The notes beneath the pieces are model-generated. The model was not told where the DNA came from, did no database searches, and saw only the letters and a program-made list of their open reading frames with translations. From AP-15 sp035570595 (GTDB taxonomy: Bacteria > Pseudomonadota > Alphaproteobacteria > ATCC43930 > CGMCC-115725): DNA of 12,835 nucleotides. Below, piece by piece: positions 6,690 through 12,835 of the stretch (position 1 is the stretch's first letter; every line of letters starts with the position of its first letter). The DNA lies in NCBI GenBank assembly GCA_035570595.1, contig DATMLF010000238.1, positions 1 to 12,835 on the forward strand. The letters are read 5' to 3'. The position numbers and the translations under genes were made by a program.

Positions 6690-6719
6690 ATTCGGTCATG
6701 GTCGAAAACCGGGCTGGAC

Positions 6720-6748
6720 CCGGCCGATCAGCGCGCCGCCGTTTCGAG
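6720..6748. repeat. Direct repeat at the 3' end of transporter gene 1 (right copy)
   Basis: Partner of 6362-6390 (25 of 29 identical). It overlaps the last codons and stop codon of the first MFS gene. The two copies flank about 330 bp of palindromic repeat material. Confidence 0.7.
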
Positions 6749-8140
6749 CTGGGGTTGCGTGGGCTCTTCGTCGAGGTCGAGCGCGATCGCCCGGCCGTGC
6801 GTCTCGCGGGCGAGGAAGATAAACGCCAGCGCCACCAGCAGCATGCACAAGGCGAGCAGCAGAAACGCCGGCAGCACCGCCGCTTCTGTCGCATGCGGCG
6901 AGACGACGTTGCTGGTGCCGGCGATCAGCGCCAGCGCTAGCGGCCCCAGTATCTTGCCGACGCCGGCCGCGGCATGGCCGAGCCCCGAGGCGCGCGAGCC
7001 GAGCCGCACGCCGTACTGCTCGATCGTATAGGGCGTGATGTTGCCGAGCCCGCCCTCGACAAAAAACGCCGCCGCCGCGACCAGGATCACGAACGCCGGA
7101 AAGCCGCCGACAAGCACGGCGCTGTAACAGCCCGCGAGGGCGAGCAGTGCCGCCGCCGCGAAGCTGACGGCGATCCCGAGCATCCGGCGGCCGAATTTCT
7201 GCGCTATCCAGGCGACCAGCAGCCGCCCGGTCATCGCGCTCGCCGCGACATAGACGAAATATTGCGCGGCCCGCGCGACCGAGGTGTGAAGGGTCAACGC
7301 GACGATCGTCGGCCCCCACAGCAAATATCCGAAGCCCGCCGTCGTGGCGCCGCCCCAGATCAGGAGCGTCTGCCAGAAGAGGCGCGGGCTCGCGTAGAGG
7401 TCGGCGAGGCTGGCGCGCGGCTCGATGGTCGGCCGGCTCGCCGGCAACGGCACGCGCTCAAGGGCCACGCCGAGATGCCTCGCGACGGCGGCGCGGGCCT
7501 CCCCAAACCGGCCGCGAGCGGCAAGCCAACGCGCCGATTCCGGCTGGAAACGCCAGACCAGCGCGCCGACCACGACCGGCAGCAGGCCGAACATCGCGAC
7601 CCCGCGCCAGCCGAGCGCGTCGAGCAGCGCGTGCGAGGTGAACGAGGCGAGCAATGGGCCGAGGCTCGCGCTGACGACAAAAAGGCTCGTCAAGCCGCTG
7701 CGCCAGCGCGTCGGCGTCTGCTCGACGACGATCGTCAGCGCCGGGGTGATCGCGGCGGCGAGCCCAAACCCGACAAAGATCCGCAGCACCGCCAGCGGCG
7801 CGTAGGCGCCGGTCGGCAGAAACGCGATCAGCCCGGCGGAAACCCCGCAGATCAGGGTGCCGGTGACGGCCTGCGGCTTGCGGCCGAACACGTCGCCGAG
7901 CGACCCCCACACCAGCGAGCCGACGATCGCGCCGAGGCCGCTGCCGTAGAGGATCAGCGCCGCCTGGCCGTAGGTCAGGTGCCAGCTCGGCCCGATCACC
8001 GCCAGGATGAACGCGATCAGAAAGAAGTCGAAAAAATCGAGCACATAGACGCCGCCGAGCAGGGCGAAACTCGTCCAATAGCGGGCGTTGAGCGGCGCCC
8101 GGTCGAAGACCGCCAGCAGATCCTCGGATGTCTGTACCAT
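6728..8140 (-). CDS. MFS transporter, paralogue 1
   Basis: 470 residues, a typical length for a 12-helix major facilitator. Acidic TM1 motif LDFFDF (D35, D38), the TM2-TM3 loop motif A as GSLGDVFGRK (79-88, D83), an Arg-Gly helix followed by VEQTPTRWR, a PESARWL block after TM6, a GRR motif between TM8 and TM9, and a hydrophilic tail starting ETHGR are all present. The pattern is between the aromatic-acid:H+ symporter and sugar-porter types; the substrate is unknown. The ATG at 8140 has GGGAGG (8144-8149, minus sense). The frame is open further upstream, but that part overlaps gene 2 and is not homologous. It is the last gene of a four-copy array, 73 bp after gene 2, with no promoter like those of genes 2 and 3, so it is probably read through from gene 2. 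Confidence 0.9.
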   Translation of the reverse strand: MVQTSEDLLAVFDRAPLNARYWTSFALLGGVYVLDFFDFFLIAFILAVIGPSWHLTYGQAALILYGSGLGAIVGSLVWGSLGDVFGRKPQAVTGTLICGVSAGLIAFLPTGAYAPLAVLRIFVGFGLAAAITPALTIVVEQTPTRWRSGLTSLFVVSASLGPLLASFTSHALLDALGWRGVAMFGLLPVVVGALVWRFQPESARWLAARGRFGEARAAVARHLGVALERVPLPASRPTIEPRASLADLYASPRLFWQTLLIWGGATTAGFGYLLWGPTIVALTLHTSVARAAQYFVYVAASAMTGRLLVAWIAQKFGRRMLGIAVSFAAAALLALAGCYSAVLVGGFPAFVILVAAAAFFVEGGLGNITPYTIEQYGVRLGSRASGLGHAAAGVGKILGPLALALIAGTSNVVSPHATEAAVLPAFLLLALCMLLVALAFIFLARETHGRAIALDLDEEPTQPQLETAAR

Positions 8141-8156
8141 CGGCCTCCCGTCGGTG

Positions 8157-8181
8157 CCGGGCCCCGGGCGGGTGGGCCCGG
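8157..8181 (-). promoter_or_regulatory. GC-rich hairpin between transporter genes 2 and 1
   Basis: CCGGGCCC at 8157-8164 and GGGCCCGG at 8174-8181 are perfect 8-bp arms with a 9-nt loop, placed just before the ribosome site of gene 1. There is no T-run, so it may limit read-through or shield translation rather than terminate fully. Its position parallels the leader hairpins of genes 2 and 3. Confidence 0.45.
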
Positions 8182-8213
8182 TTCCCGCCGGCAAATGCGC
8201 CCCGGCGCCGCGG

Positions 8214-9641
8214 TCAGCGCGCCTCGCTCCCGAGCGCGGGCGGGCGGGACCGCCGACGGCCGCGGTCGGGACCCAGCACCATGGCACGGCCATGCGTCTC
8301 GATCCCGAGAAAAAGAAAGGCGAGCGCGACCGCCAGCATCATCGCCCCGAGAAACACAAAAGCCGGGAACACCGCCGCGGCCGTCGCCTTTGGCGCGATC
8401 ACGTTGCCGCTGCCGGCAAGCAGCGCCAGCGCCAGCGGGCCTAGGATCTTGCCGATCCCGTTCGCCGCCTGGCCCAGCCCCGACGAGCGCGCGCCGAGGC
8501 TGACGCCGTATTGCTCGACGGTATAAGGGGCGAGGTTCGAAAAGCCGCCCTCGACAAAAAACGCCGAGGCGGCGACCAGAATCACAAACAGCGGGAAGCC
8601 GCCAACCACCAGCCCGCTGAAATAGCCGGCCGCGATCAGCAAGGCCACCGACACAAAGCCGAACGCGACGCCGAGGGCGCGGCGGCCAAGCAGCGGGGCG
8701 ATGAACGAGACGGCGATCTTGCCGACGACCCCGGTGGCGGCGACATAGATGAAGTACCGGGCGGCTGCCGCCGGGTGCAGGTGGAGCGCCAGCGCCACGA
8801 TGGTCGGCCCCCACAGGTAATAGCCGTAGGCGGCGGACGACGAGCCGCCCCAGATCACGATGGTCTGCCAGAACAGCCGCGGGTTGACCGAAAACAGCTC
8901 CAACAGGTTGGCGCGGGGTTCGGCGGCGGGCCGGGCGGCCGGCAACGGGACGTCGGCGAGCGGCAGGTTCAGCTGTCGCGCCACCCCGGCGCGCGCCTCG
9001 GCGAAGCGGCCCTTCGCGGTCAGCCAGCGCACCGATTCCGGCACAAATGCCCACACCAGCAGCCCGATTGCGACCGCGACAAACCCGGTCATCGCGACCC
9101 CGCGCCAGCCGAACGCGTGCAGCAGCGCCGCCGCGACAAACGAGGCGAGCAGCGTGCCGGCGCTGGCAAAGACGACGTAAAAGCTCGTCATCCCGGTGCG
9201 CCAGCGCGTCGGGGTCTGCTCGACGACGATCGTCAGCGCCGGGGTGACCCCGGCGGCGAGCCCAAACCCGACAAAAAACCGCAGCACCGCCAACAATTCC
9301 CAGCGGCCGGTCGGCACGAGCCCGATCAACCCGGCGCTGACCCCGCACAGCAACGTGCCGGTCACGGTCTGCGGCTTGCGCCCGAAACGGTCGCCGAGCG
9401 ACCCCCAGATCAACGAGCCGATGATCGCCCCGATGCCGGCGCCGTAAAGGATCAACGCCCCCTGCGCGTAGGTCAGCCGCCACTCCGGCCCGATGACCGA
9501 CATGACGAACGCGATCAGAAAGAAGTCGAAAAAGTCGAGTAGAAAGACTGCCGACATCAGGGAAAAGGTTACCCAATATCGGCGATTGAGCGGTGCGCGG
9601 TCAAATAGCGCAACGAGATCGTCGGAAGTCTGGCCGGGCAT
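8214..9641 (-). CDS. MFS transporter, paralogue 2
   Basis: 475-residue, 12-helix MFS protein, closest in the window to paralogue 1: 63 of 88 residues agree at the N-terminus, and the two genes share a 94-bp stretch with 89 identities. Key points are D36 and D39 in TM1 (LDFFDF), motif A GSLGDRFGRK (80-89), VEQTPTRWR, PESVRWLTAKGRFAEAR in the central loop, and the tail ETHGR. A proton-coupled organic acid or other small-metabolite substrate is plausible but not shown. The ATG at 9641 has AAGGAGA (9647-9653, minus sense). Unlike gene 1 it has its own promoter-like sequence and a leader hairpin in the 127-bp gap before it. Confidence 0.92.
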   Translation of the reverse strand: MPGQTSDDLVALFDRAPLNRRYWVTFSLMSAVFLLDFFDFFLIAFVMSVIGPEWRLTYAQGALILYGAGIGAIIGSLIWGSLGDRFGRKPQTVTGTLLCGVSAGLIGLVPTGRWELLAVLRFFVGFGLAAGVTPALTIVVEQTPTRWRTGMTSFYVVFASAGTLLASFVAAALLHAFGWRGVAMTGFVAVAIGLLVWAFVPESVRWLTAKGRFAEARAGVARQLNLPLADVPLPAARPAAEPRANLLELFSVNPRLFWQTIVIWGGSSSAAYGYYLWGPTIVALALHLHPAAAARYFIYVAATGVVGKIAVSFIAPLLGRRALGVAFGFVSVALLIAAGYFSGLVVGGFPLFVILVAASAFFVEGGFSNLAPYTVEQYGVSLGARSSGLGQAANGIGKILGPLALALLAGSGNVIAPKATAAAVFPAFVFLGAMMLAVALAFLFLGIETHGRAMVLGPDRGRRRSRPPALGSEAR

Positions 9642-9655
9642 CGCCTTCTCCTTGC

Positions 9656-9685
9656 GAGAGCAAATCTTATTGTCGATTTGCTGTC
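9656..9685 (-). promoter_or_regulatory. Leader hairpin of transporter gene 2
   Basis: AGCAAATC (9659-9666) and GATTTGCT (9675-9682) are perfect 8-bp arms with an 8-nt loop; two more pairs follow after one mismatch. It ends about 17 nt before the ATG, next to the ribosome site. The same place in gene 3 has a hairpin of different sequence, which suggests the structure matters. Confidence 0.5.
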
Positions 9686-9725
9686 TCCAGGGGGAGGTTT
9701 AGGCCCGTGAGCTTCCCACCGTCAA
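9683..9725 (-). promoter_or_regulatory. Promoter and conserved box of transporter gene 2
   Basis: In minus sense: TTGACG (9720-9725) as -35, a 16-bp spacer, CCTAAA (9698-9703) as a weak -10, then a box at 9683-9701 (plus sense GTCTCCAGGGGGAGGTTTA) that overlaps the -10. This box matches the gene 3 box at 18 of 19 positions and contains CTCC-N4-GGAG, a small palindrome suited to an operator at the transcription start. Confidence 0.55.
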
Positions 9726-9768
9726 CTGTAGGCCTGCAGCCGCCGCTGCGGCAGAAAAGCGTTGGCGG

Positions 9769-11190
9769 TCAACGTGCCTGAGCGCCGAGGACGGGCCGCG
9801 GAACCGCACCGGTCTCGTCGGCCACAAACGCGATCGTCCGGCCGTGCGTCTCGACGCCGAGGACCAGAAAAGACAGTGCGACGAGCGCCATGCAGAAGGC
9901 GAGAAACAGATAGGCCGGGAAAACCGCGTCGGCCGTCGCCTTCGGCGACAGGATGTTGCTCGACCCGGCGATCAGCGCGAGGCTCAGCGGCCCGAGGATC
10001 TTGCCGACGCCGTTTGCCGCCTGGCCAAGCCCGGAGGCGCGCGCGCCGAGATTGACCCCGTAGCTTTCGACGGTGTAGGGCGCGAGGTTCGAAAATCCGC
10101 CTTCGATAAAAAACGTCGAGGCGCACAGCAGGATCACCATCAGCGGCAGCCCGCCGACCAGGACGGCATGGTAGTAGCCGGCGGCGGCAAGCGCCACCAC
10201 CCCGCCCACTCCCCATAGCACGCCGAGCGGGCGACGCCCGATCAGCGGCGCCAGGAAGGTCACGACGATCTTGCCGACGACGCCGCCGAGCGCGACAAAG
10301 ACAAAAAAGGCGGCGGCCTTTGGCACCGAGACCCCGAGCGCCAAGGCGACGATTGTCGGCCCCCACAGGTAGACGCCGTAGCCCGCGGTCGACGAGCCGC
10401 CCCAGATCAGGATCGTCTCCCAGAACATGCGCGGATGATGGTACAGCTCGGCGAGGCTGCCGCGCGGCTGGGTGGCGGGTGCCACGGTCGGCATCGGGAC
10501 CGACTGCACCGGCAGGTCGAGATACCTGGCGACCCCGGCGCGGGCTTCGGCAAAGCGCCCCTTGGCGACCAGCCAGCGCACCGATTCGGGCACGAAAATC
10601 CAGATCAGCACGCCGACAAAGGCCGGCGTGACCCCGAGCATCGCCACCCCGCGCCAGCCGAGCGCGGCGAGCAACGCCGCCGATGTCGTCGAGGCCAAGA
10701 GCCCGCCCGCCGACGCAAAGACGATGTAAAAGCTGGTCAGCAACGTGCGGCTGCGCGTCGGGGTCAGCTCGACAAGAATGGTCAGCGACGGAGTGACGCC
10801 CGCGGTCAGGCCGACGCCGACAAAAAACCGCAGCACCGCGAAAGTCTGCCAGGAGCCGCTCGGCACGAGGCCGATCAGCCCGGCGGCGACCGCGCAAATA
10901 AACGTGCCGATGATCATTTGCGTCTTGCGGCCCCAGGCGTCGGCGAGCCCGCCAAAAACGAGCGCGCCGAGGATCGAGCCGATGCCGCCGCTGTAGAGGA
11001 TCAACGCCGACTGGCCGTAGGTCAGGTGCCATTGCGGCCCGAGCACCGCCAGCAGGTAGCCGACCACCAGAAAGTCGAAGAACTCCAGGACGAACAGCGC
11101 CGACAGCAGCACAAAGCTGACCCAATAGCGGCGGTTGAGCGGTGCGCTGTCGAACAGCGCCAGCAGTTCGTCCGAGGTCTGGCCGGGCAT
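9769..11190 (-). CDS. MFS transporter, paralogue 3
   Basis: 473-residue MFS protein. Its TM1 motif is LEFFDF (E36, D39) rather than LDFFDF, and motif A is GGLADAWGRK (80-89). With VELTPTRSR in place of VEQTPTRWR, this places it with paralogue 4 (73 of the first 90 residues identical) rather than paralogue 2 (56 of 90). PESVRWLVAKGRFAEAR, LIGRRPLG and ETHGR are shared with the others. The substrate is unknown. The ATG at 11190 has a GGGGAGGA ribosome site close upstream. A promoter and leader hairpin like those of gene 2 occupy the 113-bp gap before it. Confidence 0.92.
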   Translation of the reverse strand: MPGQTSDELLALFDSAPLNRRYWVSFVLLSALFVLEFFDFLVVGYLLAVLGPQWHLTYGQSALILYSGGIGSILGALVFGGLADAWGRKTQMIIGTFICAVAAGLIGLVPSGSWQTFAVLRFFVGVGLTAGVTPSLTILVELTPTRSRTLLTSFYIVFASAGGLLASTTSAALLAALGWRGVAMLGVTPAFVGVLIWIFVPESVRWLVAKGRFAEARAGVARYLDLPVQSVPMPTVAPATQPRGSLAELYHHPRMFWETILIWGGSSTAGYGVYLWGPTIVALALGVSVPKAAAFFVFVALGGVVGKIVVTFLAPLIGRRPLGVLWGVGGVVALAAAGYYHAVLVGGLPLMVILLCASTFFIEGGFSNLAPYTVESYGVNLGARASGLGQAANGVGKILGPLSLALIAGSSNILSPKATADAVFPAYLFLAFCMALVALSFLVLGVETHGRTIAFVADETGAVPRPVLGAQAR

Positions 11191-11206
11191 TTCTTCCTCC
11201 CCTGCG

Positions 11207-11235
11207 GACGGCGAATCGGGATTTCGCCCGCCGTC
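11207..11235 (-). promoter_or_regulatory. Leader hairpin of transporter gene 3
   Basis: GACGGCG (11207-11213) and CGCCGTC (11229-11235) are perfect 7-bp arms. An overlapping alternative, GGCGAA (11210-11215) with TTCGCC (11223-11228), could compete with it. It sits at the same distance from the ATG as the hairpin of gene 2, although the arms differ in sequence. Two exclusive folds would suit a switch, but that is inference. Confidence 0.5.
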
Positions 11236-11275
11236 TCCAGCGGGAGGTTTATGCCGCTGCGGGTTGTGCCGTCAA
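11233..11275 (-). promoter_or_regulatory. Promoter and conserved box of transporter gene 3
   Basis: In minus sense: TTGACG (11270-11275), a 16-bp spacer, CATAAA (11248-11253; four of six to TATAAT), then the conserved box at 11233-11251 (plus sense GTCTCCAGCGGGAGGTTTA). Order, spacing and sequence repeat those before gene 2. Transcription would start about 50 nt before the ATG. Confidence 0.6.
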
Positions 11276-11303
11276 CGGCGCTCTCGCGCGGTCGCGGGCC
11301 CGC

Positions 11304-12725
11304 TCAGCGGGTTTCGGTGCCGAGCATGACCGGCCGGCGCACCCCCTGCCCCGCTTCGCCGAGCGCCATCGGCCGGCCGTGGGTTTCGCGCCCGAGGATC
11401 GCAAAGGACAGGCCAACCAGCAGCATGCCGAAGGCGAGGAACAAAAAGGCCGGCAACAGCGCGCCCTCGGTCGCCTTTGGCGACACGAAGTTGGCGGTGC
11501 CGGCGATCAGCGCCAGGCTGAGCGGCCCGAGGATCTTGCCGATGCCGTTGGCGGTCTGGCCGAGACCGGAAGCGCGGGCGCCGAGGCGTACGCCAAAGCT
11601 CTCGACCGTATACGGCGCGAGGTTGGAGAAGCTGCCGTCGATGCAAAAGGTCGAGGCGCACAACAGCACGACGATCAACGGCACCCCGCCGACGACGGTG
11701 CCGCCGCTAAAGCCGACAGCGGCGAGCGCCGCCACCCCGCCGAGCCCCCAGATCGTGCCGAGCAGGCGCCGGCCCAACAGCGGCACCAGCAGCGACACGA
11801 CGATTTTGCCGATGACGCCAAAGCCGGTCACGAAGATGAAGTATTTGGCGGCCTGCTGCGGCGGGACCTTGAGCAGCAGTGCCACCACCGTCGGCCCCCA
11901 CAGGTACACGCCGTAGGCGGCGGTGGCGGCACCGCCCCAGATCAGCAGGGTCTCATAAAACTGGCGGGGTTGCGTCAGCAGCTCGGACAATTGGCCGCGC
12001 GGCACCGTCGCGGGCATCACCGTCGGCAGCGGCACCGTTCGGAGCGCCACGCCGAGATGCGTCGCGACCCCCTCCCGCGCCTCGGCGAAGCGCCCTTTCG
12101 CGGTCAGCCAGCGCACCGACTCGGGCACGAACAGCGCCGCCAGAACGCCGACGAGCGCGACCGATATGCCGAGCATCGCCATGCCGCGCCAGCCGATCAA
12201 CGCCAGCAGCGCGGCCGAGGTCGAGGACGCGACGAGCCCTCCCGCGGTGGCGAACACGACAAAAAAGCTGGTCACCGCGGTGCGGTGGCGCGTCGGGGTC
12301 AGCTCGACGATCATGGTCAGCGCCGGCACCGCCGCCGCCGTCAGCCCGACCCCGACGACAAAGCGCAACAGCGCGAAGAGATGCCAGGCGCCATCCGGGA
12401 CAAACCCGATCAACGCGGCACCCGCCCCGCAGATGAAAGTGCCGATGATCATCTGCGTCTTGCGGCCCCAGGCATCGGACAGGCCGCCAAAGACTAGCGC
12501 CCCGACGATCGCCCCGACACCGCCGCTGTAGAGAATGAGCGCCGACTGGCCATAGGTCAGGTGCCATTGCGGCCCGACCACCGCCAGCAGAAACGCCACC
12601 ACCGAGAAATCGAAGAATTCGAGGACGGTAATCGCCGCCAGGATCGCAAAGGCGACCCAGTATCGCCGGTTGAGCGGCGCCCGGTCGAACAGCGCGAGCA
12701 GGTCTTCGGATGTCTGTCCGGGCAT
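11304..12725 (-). CDS. MFS transporter, paralogue 4
   Basis: 473-residue MFS protein and the first gene of the array in transcription order. It starts MPGQTSEDLLALFDRAPLN as the others do. TM1 has LEFFDF (E36, D39), motif A is GGLSDAWGRK (80-89), VELTPTRHR follows TM4, PESVRWLTAKGRFAEAR fills the central loop, and ETHGR begins the tail. The ATG at 12725 is chosen because it matches the paralogues and has GGGAGAGG just upstream; an in-frame TTG at 12737 would place the ribosome site inside the gene. The upstream region lacks the TTGACG leader of genes 2 and 3 and instead carries two palindromes. The substrate is unknown. Confidence 0.92.
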   Translation of the reverse strand: MPGQTSEDLLALFDRAPLNRRYWVAFAILAAITVLEFFDFSVVAFLLAVVGPQWHLTYGQSALILYSGGVGAIVGALVFGGLSDAWGRKTQMIIGTFICGAGAALIGFVPDGAWHLFALLRFVVGVGLTAAAVPALTMIVELTPTRHRTAVTSFFVVFATAGGLVASSTSAALLALIGWRGMAMLGISVALVGVLAALFVPESVRWLTAKGRFAEAREGVATHLGVALRTVPLPTVMPATVPRGQLSELLTQPRQFYETLLIWGGAATAAYGVYLWGPTVVALLLKVPPQQAAKYFIFVTGFGVIGKIVVSLLVPLLGRRLLGTIWGLGGVAALAAVGFSGGTVVGGVPLIVVLLCASTFCIDGSFSNLAPYTVESFGVRLGARASGLGQTANGIGKILGPLSLALIAGTANFVSPKATEGALLPAFLFLAFGMLLVGLSFAILGRETHGRPMALGEAGQGVRRPVMLGTETR

Positions 12726-12782
12726 TTCCTCTCCCAAGGGCGCTATGGCCGGCCGCAGTGTTTGAGCGTTCCGGCGGCAGAC

Positions 12783-12793
12783 GACCAGTGGTC
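12783..12793. promoter_or_regulatory. Small palindrome upstream of transporter gene 4
   Basis: GACCA (12783-12787), one base, TGGTC (12789-12793) form a perfect 11-bp palindrome about 58 nt before the start of gene 4. It adjoins the larger palindrome at 12801-12821. It may be a regulator half-site pair. Confidence 0.35.
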
Positions 12794-12832
12794 CGATCGA
12801 AACGCTTGGTTCCCAAGCGTTCCGTGAATCGG
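12793..12832. promoter_or_regulatory. Operator-like or hairpin palindrome upstream of transporter gene 4
   Basis: AACGCTTGG (12801-12809), TTC, CCAAGCGTT (12813-12821) give perfect 9-bp arms with a 3-bp centre. CCGAT (12793-12797) and ATCGG (12828-12832) extend it outward after a mismatched stretch. Without a T-run it reads more like a regulator operator than a terminator. The gene upstream of it is outside the window. Confidence 0.5.
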
Positions 12833-12835
12833 CCC

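Noticed and set aside
6396..6940. Short open frames in and next to the 6361-6727 junction (6396-6578, 6521-6940).
   Set aside because: They run across palindromic repeats or into the antisense of the transporter, with no ribosome site and no recognisable domain.
9755..9774. Hairpin CGTTG/CAACG followed by a T-run (minus sense) over the stop of transporter gene 3.
   Set aside because: Only 5 bp of stem, overlapping the stop codon; too weak to call a terminator.
11299..11311. CCCGC-TCA-GCGGG hairpin at the stop codon of transporter gene 4.
   Set aside because: Short stem, no T-run, and such GC-rich repeats are expected by chance at this base composition.
6974..11916. Long plus-strand open frames opposite the transporters (6974-8503, 8511-9542, 10435-11916).
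   Set aside because: They are antisense shadows of high-GC minus-strand genes. Their products are Arg/Asp/Gln-rich with no domain pattern, and the same artefact recurs opposite each paralogue.

Overview
The window comes from a high-GC bacterial chromosome, most likely an alphaproteobacterium. The pointers are the style of the ATP-dependent PEP carboxykinase, the roughly 417-residue TyrRS, the strong third-position GC bias, and intergenic GTCATTCC...GGAATGAC palindromes of a kind common in that class. Nothing fixes the genus. No rRNA, tRNA, CRISPR array or transposase gene was seen.

Positions 1-4238 hold mostly housekeeping genes: the C-terminal half of pckA (+), then anmK for cell-wall recycling (-), tyrS (+) and a ketopantoate-reductase-family gene (-). 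anmK and tyrS diverge so tightly that their start codons share one CATG. The convergent junctions pckA/anmK and tyrS/KPR carry small inverted repeats.

Positions 4359-6360 hold four genes on the + strand: a cysteine-free carboxymuconolactone-decarboxylase-family protein, an exported EndoU-fold nuclease, a small unrecognised protein starting within 14 nt of the nuclease stop, and a NUDIX hydrolase. The nuclease keeps the EndoU His/His/Lys/Glu residues at family-like spacing. With its small partner it looks like a toxin-immunity pair, although it is stand-alone and Sec-targeted rather than the tip of a CdiA or Rhs protein. This is the most interesting locus here.

Positions 6361-6727 are a gene-free junction. 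It holds a structured 121-bp palindromic element containing a probable bidirectional terminator, part of a second related unit, and a 29-bp direct repeat of the 3' end of the first transporter gene.

Positions 6728-12725 hold four tandem MFS transporter paralogues, all on the - strand, with no enzyme gene among them. By sequence they fall into two pairs (1+2 and 3+4). Copies 2 and 3 share a conserved promoter and leader: TTGACG, 16 bp, a -10-like box, a 19-bp box, then a hairpin just before the ribosome binding site whose arms differ in sequence but still pair. Copy 4, the head of the array, is preceded by two adjacent perfect palindromes that look like operators. The array therefore appears to be several regulated units rather than one simple operon. 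The substrate cannot be told from sequence.
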